64,000 bases of DNA from Streptomyces brasiliensis. Its GTDB lineage: Bacteria; Actinomycetota; Actinomycetes; Streptomycetales; Streptomycetaceae. Location: contig NZ_BMQA01000006.1 of assembly GCF_014647875.1 (NCBI RefSeq), positions 124,001-188,000 on the forward strand. The letters run 5' to 3'. Under the pieces are notes generated by a model that did not search any database, had not been told where the DNA came from, and saw nothing but the letters and a program-made list of their open reading frames with translations. Both the position numbers and the translations under genes were made by a program. Below, in pieces: positions 9,040 to 18,000 of the stretch; the first letter of the stretch is position 1, and the number at the start of each line of letters is the position of its first letter.

Positions 9040-9633
9040 ATGCCGACCTCCGGAAAGCGCCCCGCCGGTCCTTTCACCCCGCGCGAGTTCCAGCTGGTGC
9101 TGCTGCGCCGCATGGCCGACCACAATCCCGGCCTGGTGGAGGACGCCCGCCGGGAACTGGGTGTGTCCCTCGCGGAGATGCGGGAGGCCAACAAGCGGTG
9201 GCAGGCGATGGTCCGCTCCCGCCGGGCGCGTTCGGCAACCTCCCGGTACCGGTCGGTGCTGGGCGCCCCGGAGTCCGAGTCCAAGCGCACCATCGGCGAC
9301 CTGGAATGCGCGGCCTGGCGGTGGCCGCTGCCGCTGTGGCCCGAGCTGCGCTTCGAGGTGCTGGTCTCCCCCGACGGCGCGGTGTGGAACGAGTGGCTGG
9401 TCCGCGCGCCGGGCGCCGCCGCCCCCGAGCTGAGGATCCTGGAGGACCTGACGCCCTGGTCCTGCACGGTCGACGAGGCGGCCCGCGCCTTCGCCCCCGC
9501 CCGCCCGCTGGAGGGCTCGGCCCCCACCCGCTGGGGCCTGGCGTTCGCGGCCCCCGACGCGCAGGGCGTACGGCACGAGGTCGTCGCCGAGTTCACCTGG
9601 GGGCTGCTCCAGCGGACGGCGGTCAGCGGGTAG
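9040..9633 (+). CDS. Conserved hypothetical protein
   Basis: A soluble protein of about 197 residues. The N-terminal third is helical and basic (FTPREFQLVLLRRMADHN, then EDARRELGVSLAEMREANKRW), reminiscent of a small DNA- or RNA-interacting module. The second half is mixed alpha/beta with several Trp (AAWRWPLPLWPELRFEVLV). I do not recognise a family. The start is uncertain: in-frame ATGs lie at 8986, 9031 and 9040, and none has a strong ribosome-binding site. I favour 9040 because the sequence upstream looks non-coding. The end overlaps the convergent ATP-grasp gene by 11 nt. Confidence 0.65.
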   Translation: MPTSGKRPAGPFTPREFQLVLLRRMADHNPGLVEDARRELGVSLAEMREANKRWQAMVRSRRARSATSRYRSVLGAPESESKRTIGDLECAAWRWPLPLWPELRFEVLVSPDGAVWNEWLVRAPGAAAPELRILEDLTPWSCTVDEAARAFAPARPLEGSAPTRWGLAFAAPDAQGVRHEVVAEFTWGLLQRTAVSG

Positions 9634-10528
9634 CGGACGCGGGTCGGCCGGCGGCCGCCAGCACCGCGCCCACGACCCCGGCCAGTGACCCCGGGTGCAG
9701 GAAGAGGAACAGGTTCGGCTCGACCAGCTCCAGCTCCATCACCCGCGGCTCACCGTCGTCGCCGTCGACGAGGTCCACACGCGCGTACAGCAGCTCGGGC
9801 GCTTCCGGTACGGCGGCCAACGCGTGCTCGGCGACGGAGAGTTCGGCCGGTGCCGGGGTCCACGGCTCCAGGTCGGGGTGGGCCACCTTGGCGGCGTCGT
9901 AGGCGGTGCCGGGCGCCAGGACGGCGCGCTTGCGGCTGGCGTGCAGCAGACGGCCGCCGAAGAACTGCAGGGCCCGCTCCCCGGTGACGTCGATGCCCGC
10001 CATGTAGGGCTGCACCATCGCGGTGTACCCCTCCTCGTGCATCCGCGCCAGCTGCCGTACGGCGGTCTCCCGCTCCCCGGGCGCGTAGCGCGCGGCGAAC
10101 CGGGCGCCCGCCCCGAAGGTCGGCTTCACCACGAACTCGTGGCCGTCGGGCAGCTCGGCGGTGTCACCCGGCGCCAGGTAGCGGGTCGGCACGACGGGCA
10201 CGCCGGCCGCCGCGAGATCGCCGAGGTAGCGCTTGTCGGTGTTCCACCGCACGACGTCGGCCGGGTTGGCCAGCCGGGTGACCTTCGCGACCCGCTCCGC
10301 CCACGCCACGAACTCCTCGGCCCGCCAGCTGTAGTCCCAGGTCGACCGGATGAGGACGAGATCGAACCCGGCCCAGTCCACACCCTCGTCGTCCCAGGCC
10401 ACGGTGACGGCCTCGGCCCCGGTGCCCGTCAGCGCCCGCTCCAGCACCGGAAGATCACGGTCCCTGTTCGGCTCGGCTGCGGAGTCGTAGGTGGCGAGGG
10501 CTATGCGGGGCACGGCGGCGACCTCCAT
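9623..10528 (-). CDS. ATP-grasp domain protein (RimK-like ligase)
   Basis: A 301-residue protein with the ATP-grasp layout. The N-terminal pre-ATP-grasp segment (RIALATYDSAAEPNRDRDLP; LVLIRSTWDYSW) is followed by a nucleotide-binding region (DKRYLGDLAAAGVPVVPT; FVVKPTFGAGAR) and a C-terminal metal-binding strand (VMELELVEPNLFLF). Such enzymes join a carboxylate to an amine or thiol through an acyl-phosphate. The Streptomyces relatives known to me are unassigned but resemble glutathione-synthetase-like proteins. The ATG at 10528 starts MEVAAVPRIALATYD; a start at 10555 in the same frame is possible. The gene is divergent from the MerR-PP2C gene. Confidence 0.8.
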   Translation of the reverse strand: MEVAAVPRIALATYDSAAEPNRDRDLPVLERALTGTGAEAVTVAWDDEGVDWAGFDLVLIRSTWDYSWRAEEFVAWAERVAKVTRLANPADVVRWNTDKRYLGDLAAAGVPVVPTRYLAPGDTAELPDGHEFVVKPTFGAGARFAARYAPGERETAVRQLARMHEEGYTAMVQPYMAGIDVTGERALQFFGGRLLHASRKRAVLAPGTAYDAAKVAHPDLEPWTPAPAELSVAEHALAAVPEAPELLYARVDLVDGDDGEPRVMELELVEPNLFLFLHPGSLAGVVGAVLAAAGRPASATR

Positions 10529-10594
10529 GGTCGTACGGACGCTCGACTGGTCCACGGCAGGCTATCCGCGCGCACGGCAACCTCGACAACGGGT

Positions 10595-10625
10595 TTGACC
10601 TTCACCCTTGGTGAAGCCACAGCAT
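10595..10625 (+). promoter_or_regulatory. MerR-type promoter with 19-bp spacer and dyad operator
   Basis: The -35 box TTGACC at 10595-10600 and the -10 box CAGCAT at 10620-10625 are separated by exactly 19 bp. The spacer holds a perfect inverted repeat CTTCACC-CTT-GGTGAAG (10600-10616). An over-long spacer with a centred dyad is the hallmark of promoters activated by MerR regulators through DNA untwisting. It lies 41 nt upstream of the MerR-PP2C start, so autoregulation is inferred. Confidence 0.72.
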
Positions 10626-10666
10626 CGGTGGCGGAACGACGAGCGGACGTACGGACGGGGTGGCGT

Positions 10667-11719
10667 ATGGAGACCATGCTGACGATCGGGGCCTTCGCCA
10701 AGGCCAGTCGGCTGTCGCCCAAGGCGCTGCGGCTGTACGACGAGCTGGATCTGCTGCGGCCCGCGCGGGTCGACCCGGACACCGGCTACCGGTACTACAC
10801 CGTCGGCCAGCTGGAGCGGGCGCGGCTCGTGGCCTGGCTGCGCCGGCTGGGGATGCCGCTGGCCGGGATCCGTGAGGTGTGCGCCCTGGAGGCGGGGGCC
10901 GCCGCTCGGGAGATCCGGGCCTACTGGGCGCGGGTCGAGCGGGAGACGGCCGTACGGCGGGACCTCGCCGCGTTCCTCGTCGACCACCTCACCGCGGAAG
11001 CGAGGAAGGACACCGTCATGCTGGAACTGCGTTACTCGGCTCATTCGGACACCGGGCGGGTACGGCCCGCCAACCAGGACACGGCCTACGCGGGCGCGCG
11101 GCTGCTCGCCGTGGCCGACGGGTACGGGCCCGCCGGGGCGCCCGCGAGCAGTGCCGCCGTGGAGGCGCTGAAGTACCTGGAGCACGAGGAGCTGCCCGCG
11201 GGCAGCGTGCTCAACCTGCTGGAGGACGCGGTGCAGGGCGCGAGCGAGGCCGTGCGGGACGCGGCCGGGGGCGAGAACGCCGGCACCACGCTGACCGCGC
11301 TGCTGTGGACCGGCTCGCGGCTGGCGCTGGTGCACATCGGGGACTCGCGCGCGTATCTGCTGCGCGACGGCGGCCTGTTCCGGATCAGCCACGACCACTC
11401 GGTGGTGCAGTCTCTGCTCGACGAGGGCCGGCTGACCCCGGAGGAGGCCACGTCGCATCCGCAGCGGACCCTGCTCCTCAAGGCCCTCGGCACCGGGACC
11501 CCCGACCTGAAACTCCACGAGGCCCTGCCGGGCGACCGCTACCTGCTGTGCTCCGACGGTCTGTCCGGGGTCGTCACGGACGAGCGGATAGCCGAGCTGC
11601 TGTCCACCGGCCGGACTCCCGACGAGGCGGTACGCGCCCTGGTCGCCGAGGCGAACGAGGTGGGTGGCCCGGACAACGTGAGCTGCGTCGTCGCGGATGT
11701 GGTGGAGGCGGCCGGCTGA
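10667..11719 (+). CDS. MerR regulator fused to a PP2C-type phosphatase domain
   Basis: A 350-residue two-domain protein. Residues 3-75 are a MerR DNA-binding domain (LTIGAFAKASRLSPKALRLY, TGYRYYTVGQLERARLVAWL), followed by a coupling helix. Residues about 125-348 form a PP2C Ser/Thr phosphatase domain with NQD, VADGYGPAG, HIGDSRAYLLRDG, LLCSDGLSG and GGPDNVSCVVADV, so the metal-binding Asp residues are kept. The usual DGMGG motif reads DGYGPAG. The phosphatase domain occupies the place of the MerR effector domain, which suggests that phospho-substrate binding or phosphatase activity signals to the promoter. A MerR-type promoter lies directly upstream. The start could also be the ATG at 10676. 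The client phosphoprotein is unknown. Confidence 0.85.
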   Translation: METMLTIGAFAKASRLSPKALRLYDELDLLRPARVDPDTGYRYYTVGQLERARLVAWLRRLGMPLAGIREVCALEAGAAAREIRAYWARVERETAVRRDLAAFLVDHLTAEARKDTVMLELRYSAHSDTGRVRPANQDTAYAGARLLAVADGYGPAGAPASSAAVEALKYLEHEELPAGSVLNLLEDAVQGASEAVRDAAGGENAGTTLTALLWTGSRLALVHIGDSRAYLLRDGGLFRISHDHSVVQSLLDEGRLTPEEATSHPQRTLLLKALGTGTPDLKLHEALPGDRYLLCSDGLSGVVTDERIAELLSTGRTPDEAVRALVAEANEVGGPDNVSCVVADVVEAAG

Positions 11720-11769
11720 GCGCTCCGCTGGACGCCGCGATGTGCCGTCGATCGGCTGCGGCCCCGGCG

Positions 11770-11802
11770 TGGCTGGTCGCGCAGTTCCCCGCGCCCCTTG
11801 GG
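11770..11802. repeat. Streptomyces intergenic repeat, copy 1
   Basis: The element TGGCTGGTCGCGCAGTTCC continues through CCGCGCCCC. Positions 11770-11797 are the reverse complement of 11981-12008 with a single mismatch, so the two copies could form a long-range stem. Confidence 0.75.
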
Positions 11803-11970
11803 TTGGCCGACTGGACCCGTGCTGGATGAGCCACCGTTCAGTCGGCCTCAGATCCGCTGTCCCGCTGTGCCCTTACTCGGACGCTGACGCACCGGTTTGG
11901 TTGCCCTCCCCTTCGGCCGGTCGGCCCGAGCCCGTCTGCAGGGTCGGGCGAAGTCCGCTGCGGTTCGCCA

Positions 11971-12008
11971 GCGCCCCGAAGGGGCGCGGGGAGCTGCGCG
12001 ACCAGCCA
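11971..12008. repeat. Streptomyces intergenic repeat, copy 2 (inverted)
   Basis: A local hairpin GCGCCCC-GAA-GGGGCGC (11971-11987) continues into the 28-bp arm complementary to copy 1. The same family recurs at 42242 and 51012 in this window. Confidence 0.75.
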
Positions 12009-12222
12009 CACACGACCGGCAGACCGGGTCGAACCTCCGTGCCCACGGCGCAACCGGGACGGCACACATCGCCGAAGGCAAGTGCACTGGCTGGAGCATC
12101 CCCGCGTTGCGGGCGGCCGAGCCGCGGCTTGCTCACGACTTGAGCACGGTCGTGGGGACGCGGCGGCTGGTGTAGGAAGGGTGCTGTCGTACGTATGTCC
12201 CGACAGGTTAGGAGTGTGCCGC

Positions 12223-13668
12223 GTGTCCTCCCTCTTTCCGGCCCTGACCGGCGGTCCGGGCGAGCGAGTCGCCCTGCGGTTCGGCGAACGGTCGCTGACC
12301 TACGCGGATCTCGCCGCCGCCGCGGGTGCCGTCGCCGCCCGGGTCCGGGACGCGGGCCGCGTGGCCGTCTGGGCGACCCCGGAACCGGAGACGGCCGTAG
12401 CCGTCGTGGGCGCGCTGCTCGCCGGGGTCGCCGCGGTGCCGCTCAACCCGAGGTCGGGCGAGAAGGAGCTGGCCCACATCCTCGCCGACAGTGCGCCCAC
12501 GCTGGTCCTGGCCGCGCCGGGTGCCGGACTTCCCGCCGCCCTCGCGGGGTTGGAGCGCGTCGGCGTGGACACGCAGGGTACCGGAGGCGTCCCCGAGGAC
12601 CGTACGTCCGAGGGCGATCCCGCGCTGATCGTCTACACCTCCGGCACCACGGGACCGCCCAAGGGCGCGGTCATCTCCCGCCGGGCGGTCGCCGCGACCC
12701 TGGACGCGCTGGCCGACGCCTGGCAGTGGACCGGGGACGACGTGCTGGTGCACGGGCTGCCGCTGTTCCATGTGCACGGGCTGGTGCTGGGCATCCTGGG
12801 CCCGCTGCGGCGCGGCGGCTCGGTGCGGCACCTGGGCCGGTTCGACACGGCGGGCGTCGCCCGGGAGCTGAACGACGGCGCGACCATGCTGTTCGGGGTG
12901 CCGACGATGTACCACCGCATCGCCGAGGCCCTGCCCGACGACCCGGGGCTGGCGAAGGCGCTCGGCCGGGCCCGGCTGCTGGTCTCCGGGTCCGCCGCGC
13001 TGCCGGTGCACGACCATGAGCGGATCACGGCGGCGACCGGGCAGCGGGTGATCGAGCGGTACGGCATGACGGAGACCCTGATGAACACGAGCGTGCGCGC
13101 CGACGGCGAGGCACGGGCGGGCACGGTGGGCGTGCCGCTGCCCGGTGTGGAGCTGCGGCTGGTCGAGGAGGACGGGACGGTCCTCGCGGCGTACGACGGG
13201 GAGACCGTCGGTGAGATCCAGGTGCGCGGCCCGAATCTGTTCACCGAGTACCTCAACCGGCCCGACGCCACCGCCGCCGCGTTCACCGCGGACGGCTGGT
13301 TCCGGACCGGGGACATGGCCGTGCGGGAGCCCGACGGGTATGTGCGGATCGTCGGGCGCAAGGCCACCGACCTGATCAAGAGCGGCGGTTACAAGATCGG
13401 GGCCGGGGAGATCGAGAACGCGCTGCTGGAGCATCCGGGGGTGCGCGAGGCGGCCGTCACCGGGGAGCCGGACGCGGATCTGGGCGAGCGGATCGTGGCG
13501 TGGATCGTGCCGGTCGACCCAGAATCACCGCCTTCTCTCGAGGAGTTGGCGGACCATGTGGCGCGCCGCCTGGCCCCGCACAAGCGCCCGCGGGTCGTCC
13601 GGCTCCTGGACGTGCTGCCCCGCAACGACATGGGGAAGATCATGAAGCGGGCGCTGGGCGGTGCCTGA
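12223..13668 (+). CDS. matB: Malonyl-CoA/methylmalonyl-CoA synthetase (MatB type)
   Basis: A 481-residue AMP-forming acyl-CoA synthetase. It predicts ATP-dependent ligation of malonate or methylmalonate to CoA, giving extender units for polyketides or an overflow route for malonate. The P-loop VYTSGTTGPPKGAVI, the adenylate motif RYGMTETLMNT, the hinge YVRIVGRKATDLIKSGGYKI and the catalytic Lys in RNDMGKIMK are all present. The sequence closely follows what I remember of S. coelicolor MatB (SCO2444), including SSLFPAL at the N-terminus and LPLFHVHGLVLGILGPLRRG. The start is the GTG at 12223, with AGGAG 8 nt upstream. It overlaps the downstream carboxyltransferase gene by 8 nt, which implies coupled expression. 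Confidence 0.9.
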   Translation: MSSLFPALTGGPGERVALRFGERSLTYADLAAAAGAVAARVRDAGRVAVWATPEPETAVAVVGALLAGVAAVPLNPRSGEKELAHILADSAPTLVLAAPGAGLPAALAGLERVGVDTQGTGGVPEDRTSEGDPALIVYTSGTTGPPKGAVISRRAVAATLDALADAWQWTGDDVLVHGLPLFHVHGLVLGILGPLRRGGSVRHLGRFDTAGVARELNDGATMLFGVPTMYHRIAEALPDDPGLAKALGRARLLVSGSAALPVHDHERITAATGQRVIERYGMTETLMNTSVRADGEARAGTVGVPLPGVELRLVEEDGTVLAAYDGETVGEIQVRGPNLFTEYLNRPDATAAAFTADGWFRTGDMAVREPDGYVRIVGRKATDLIKSGGYKIGAGEIENALLEHPGVREAAVTGEPDADLGERIVAWIVPVDPESPPSLEELADHVARRLAPHKRPRVVRLLDVLPRNDMGKIMKRALGGA

Positions 13669-14995
13669 GCGGCAGTCGGCGCGCGAGATCCTGGCCCTGG
13701 TCTGCGACGCCTCGACGTTCGCCGAACTCCCGTACCTGGAAGGGAGGTCCGAGCCGGACGGGCCGCTCGCCTGGCCGGGCTACGACGCCTCGCGCGCCCG
13801 CGCCGCCGACCGCACCGGCGAGGAGGAGTCCGTCGTCTGCGGCACCGCGAGCATCGGCGGCACCCGAGCCGTGCTGATCGCCTTCGAGTTCGGCTTCCTC
13901 GGTGGCTCGCTGGGCCGGCGCACCGGGGACCGGCTCGAGGCGGCGTACGTCCACGCGCGCGCCCATCGGCTGCCGGTCGTCCCGCTGGTCGCCACGGGCG
14001 GCAGCCGGATGCAGGAGGGCATGCTCGCGCTCGCCCAACTCCAGCGTGTGGCACGGCAGTCGGCGCTCACGAGGGAGGCGGGCCTGGCGCAGATCGCCGT
14101 GCTCCGGGACCCCACGACGGGCGGCGGCTGGGCCACCCTGGGCGCGGGCGCCGATGTGATCCTCGCCCTGCCGGGCGCACAGGTCGGCTTCGCCGGGTCC
14201 CGGGTCCGCCCGCCGGACGCCGACCCGGCCGCTTACACGGCGGAGGCGCAGGTGGCGGCGGGTTCGGCGGACGCGGTGGTACGGCTCGAGGAGCTGCGGG
14301 AGACACTGGCGCGGTGGCTGCGGCTGCTGACCACGCCGGCCGACCAGGCACCGCCGCCCGAGCCGCTGGGGGCAACCGGTCTGCCGGCCACCGGCTGGGA
14401 CGCCGTCCGGCGCGCCCGCTCCCCCGAACGCCCGCGTGCACGGGCCTACCTGGACGCCTACTTCGCCGAGCGCGTGGCGATCAGCGGGGACCGGTGCGGC
14501 GGGCGTGATCCGGAGGGCATGCTGTGCGGCTTCGGCACGCACGAGGGCCGTACGGTGGCGTACGCGGCGCAGACCGGGGCGGCGACCCGGCCGGCCGGTT
14601 ACCGGACGGCGGCCCGGCTGATCCGGCTCGCGGACCGGCTCGGCATCCCGGTGCTGACCCTGGTGGACACGCCGGGTGCGGCCAACGACGCCGAGGCGGA
14701 GCGGCAGGGTGCGGGCAGTGCGATCGCCGAACTGTTCACCGCGGTGGCCACCGCGCGGACGCCGGTCACCACGCTGCTGATCGGGGAGGGCGGCTCGGGA
14801 GGGGCGCTGGCGCTGGCCGCGCCCGGCAACACCTGGGCCACACCGGACAGTTACTTCTCGGTCATCGCACCCGAGATGGCCGCCGTGATACTGAAGCGGC
14901 CGCCGGCGGAGGCGGAGTCGACGGCGAACCGACTCCGGATCCGGCCACAGGACCTGGCACAGCTGGGCGTGACCCGGACCGAGCGGCGCATGTGA
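13661..14995 (+). CDS. Fused acyl-CoA carboxyltransferase (beta and alpha domains)
   Basis: The 444-residue protein contains two crotonase-like halves. The N-terminal half is AccD-like (ALIAFEFGFLGGSLGRRTGD, TGGSRMQEGMLAL, TTGGGWATLGAGADVILALP). The C-terminal half is AccA-like (VLTLVDTPGAANDAEAERQG, LIGEGGSGGALALA, YFSVIAPEMAAVILKR). This is the fused carboxyltransferase arrangement of biotin-dependent acetyl-CoA or acyl-CoA carboxylases, but no biotin carboxylase or carrier gene is adjacent. I see no four-Cys zinc ribbon of AccD. The GTG start at 13661 lies inside the end of matB. Co-expression suggests a role in malonyl- or methylmalonyl-CoA metabolism; the actual acyl-CoA is not known. 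Confidence 0.84.
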   Translation: MPERQSAREILALVCDASTFAELPYLEGRSEPDGPLAWPGYDASRARAADRTGEEESVVCGTASIGGTRAVLIAFEFGFLGGSLGRRTGDRLEAAYVHARAHRLPVVPLVATGGSRMQEGMLALAQLQRVARQSALTREAGLAQIAVLRDPTTGGGWATLGAGADVILALPGAQVGFAGSRVRPPDADPAAYTAEAQVAAGSADAVVRLEELRETLARWLRLLTTPADQAPPPEPLGATGLPATGWDAVRRARSPERPRARAYLDAYFAERVAISGDRCGGRDPEGMLCGFGTHEGRTVAYAAQTGAATRPAGYRTAARLIRLADRLGIPVLTLVDTPGAANDAEAERQGAGSAIAELFTAVATARTPVTTLLIGEGGSGGALALAAPGNTWATPDSYFSVIAPEMAAVILKRPPAEAESTANRLRIRPQDLAQLGVTRTERRM

Positions 14996-15011
14996 CCCTC
15001 GGCCCTGCCGG

Positions 15012-15047
15012 GCGGCGCCGCCTCCCCGTGCGGGAAGGCGACGCCGC
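15012..15047. terminator. Bidirectional hairpin terminator
   Basis: GCGGCGCCGCCT (15012-15023) pairs with AGGCGACGCCGC (15036-15047) with one C-A mismatch and a 12-nt loop. It lies between the convergent ends of the carboxyltransferase (14995) and subtilase (15054) genes. Confidence 0.65.
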
Positions 15048-15053
15048 TCGCGG

Positions 15054-18000
15054 CTACTTCACCCCTACCGCCCGGATGATCTCCTGTGTCACCGAGCCGC
15101 CCCGGTCGTCGCGCGCGGAGGCGCGCAGGGAGATGTGCTCGGCGTCGCGCGGCACGGTCAGCGTCCCGTGCCAGGAGGCGCCTCGCCCGTCGGTGAGCTG
15201 GACGGTCCTCCAGGTGGTGCCGTCGTCGTACGACACCTCCAGCCTGCCGCCGCCGAGGGTTCCGGTGCCGGACGCGTCGGCCACGTACTCGGCGCCGAGC
15301 CCGATGGGCACCCGGCTGCCGCCCCGCACGTCGCCCGCGAGGTCGGTGTCGACGTCGAAGGCGAGGTTGATCAGCGGGAGGTAGGTCCAGCTGTCCTCCG
15401 GGGTGGCCGCCGACTTGAAGGTCCACTCCGCGTGGCCCTTCGTGGCCAGGTCCCACTGCTCGGGATCGAGCGTGGTGTCCGTGGTGACCTGGTAGGTGTG
15501 CTCGTCGGCGGGCGCGTCCCAGACGTACGCGGCGGAGCTCTTGCGCCGGTCGACCTGGGTGCCGTCGACGGAGACGGCGGTGTACTGGTCCATCCCGGTC
15601 TCGCCGCTCCACACGTCGCCGAAGCCGGTGTGGTCCGGCCCGGAGTCGCCCCAGCCGGGGGCGTTGATCTGGATCACGTTGCCGGACCGCTGTTGTCCGA
15701 AGCCGAGCCCGGTGCCCAGCCACGGGTGCCAGACGGGTTTGAACCAGTTCAGCTCGGGATGCGTGCCGCCGGTGTAGCTGACCAGCCCGCTGCGCTCCTC
15801 CAGCGCGCCGTTGCCGGCGGTCACCGACTCGTGCCACAGCTGGCCGGGACCGGTGGAGACGTAGTCCGTGCGCTCGGCCGGCAAGTCGATCAACGACTGG
15901 AAGCCGAGGCCGATCGGGAAGGCGTCGGTGATCGAGTAGCGGAACTCGCCACCCGGAACCGGCTTCACGGCGTGGAACTTCACGTCCAACGCGGCGAGTT
16001 GGCGGCCGGTGGGCGCGTAGGTCAGGTCGCGGTCCGGGACCCCGCCCGGGTGGCCCTGCGAAAGGTCGTAGACGTACGGCGAGTTGCGCGTGCCCGTCAT
16101 GTCGACCTGGCCGGCGTCGCGCAGCCGGTCCGCGTCCGCCGCGTCCACCGTGGCGATCTGCAGGGGCCGGTCGGAGCCGTCGTCGGCGCCCCACCAGGCC
16201 ATGAGCCGGCCGGGCGCGTCGTCGGTCACGAACAGGGCCTTGGCGCCCGCGTCCTGGACGGCCTGGGCCAGCGCGTTCGGGTCGGCGTCGGCGGCGAGCC
16301 GGGCCAGTACCGCCTTGCCGCGCACATCGCCGGTGACGGGACCGTCCCCGATGTCGACCAGCGGCAGCTTGGTGCGTCCTTCGAGCAGCGTGCCGCCCGA
16401 CTGGACGGTGGCCTCACCGATCCCCTTGACCTCGAGGAGCGGCTTGGCGAGCCGCCACACGGTCCGGTACTCGAAGCTGCCCTGCGTCACCTTGCCGGTG
16501 GGCGCGGCGAAGATGCTGTCGTAGGTCAGGGGCAGCTGGACCGCGTCGAAGAGGTCGGAGCCGTGCGCGTTGCGGTCGTACTCCATGATCAGCTGGCGGC
16601 TCTCGGTGCGCCGGTCGACGTCGGCCTTGATCTCGCGCAGTTTCCGGCCGTCGAGGGTGATCTCCTGGTCGTGGTCGAGGGTGATCTCGGGCGCCGCGAG
16701 GAAGCCGAGGCCGAGCGAGTCCGCGCCGTGGCTGCCGCGCACGTCGAGGAACGAGGTCACGCTGTACGTGCCGGGCTTGAGCCGGAGCTCGAGGGTGCCG
16801 GAGTCGCCAACCTGGGTCGGGAAGGGGTCGACCCCCGTGGCGAGTTGCTGCACGGCGAGGGGGGCGGAGGTGGACGCGCCGGCCCGGTCCTTGACGTGGA
16901 CGGTGAGCGTGTACCGCTCCTCCTCCTTGACCAGCCCGAACGCGGTGTGCGCGACGGGGGTGCCGGCGACGGAGGCCACGATCTGCCCGCTGGTGTTGCC
17001 GACCGGCGCCTTGGAGCCGTCACCGGTCACCGTCGTGGCGGCGGTGCCGTGGGCGGGGACGGTGAGGCTGGTGTCGGCGAGGGTGGCGACGCCGCCGGGG
17101 GCGCCCTGCACGGACAGGCTCAACTCGACAGCAGTGTCCGAGGAGTTGGTGTACGTGAGCGTCCGCGTGACCGGCTTGTCGGCGTCGTACGGCCAGCTGT
17201 AGAAGCCGAGGTCGGCGCTGCCGGTGGCGGTGAGGGTCGCGTCGATCGCGTCCGGGACGCTGACCCGCCCCGAGCCCAGCGTGTAGACGGACTCGTCGAG
17301 CTGCTTCGACGTCGACATCAGCGCGTCCTTGAGCTGCGCGCCGGTCCAGTCGGTGTGCTCCTGGGCGAGCAGGGCGGCCACACCCGCGACGTGCGGGGTC
17401 GCCATCGACGTACCGCTCATGGCCGTGTAGTAGCCGCTGCCGCCGATGAGTTGGGAGCGGGCGGCGAGGATGTCGACGCCCGGGGCCGAGATGTCCGGCT
17501 TGAGCGCGTTGTCGATGTACCGGGGGCCGCCGCTGGTGAAGTAGGCGGCCTGGTCGGCGGAGTCGACCGCGCCGACGGTGAGGGCCGCGTCGGCGGCGCC
17601 GGGCGATCCGATGGAGGAGGGGACGCCGGTGTTGCCCGCGGCGACGACGAAGAGGGCGCCGGTCTCGGCGGTGAGGGTGTCGACGGCCTGCGCCATGGGG
17701 TCGGTGCCGTCGCTGGCCTCGGTGGAGCCGAGGCTCATGGAGATGATCCGGGCGTGCACGTCCCGTGCCGCCCACTCCATGCCCGCGATGATCTGGGACT
17801 CACTGCCCGAGCCCTGGTCGCTGAGCACCTTGCCGACCGCGAGGGTGGCCTCCGGGGCGACACCCTTCTCCTTGCCTTCGGAGGCTGTCCCGCTGCCGCC
17901 GACGGTGGAGGTGACGTGGGTGCCGTGGCCGTTGCGGTCCGCGACCTCCTGGCCCTCGATGAAGCTCTTGGTGGTGCTGACCCGGTCCGCGAGGTCGGGG

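Larger units (their letters stand above)
11720..12222. other. 503-bp gene-free region with inverted Streptomyces repeats
   Basis: No convincing coding sequence is present. The region carries two inverted copies of a GC-rich element (listed separately) and an AGGAG ribosome-binding site at 12210-12214 for the downstream synthetase gene. I see no clear -35/-10 pair for that gene. Confidence 0.6.

Noticed and set aside
7258..9576. Single 772-codon minus-strand frame that includes the SMP-30 protein
   Set aside because: Only the last 287 codons match the family. The upstream part overlaps the IclR gene in another frame, and a well-coupled ATG lies at 8121.
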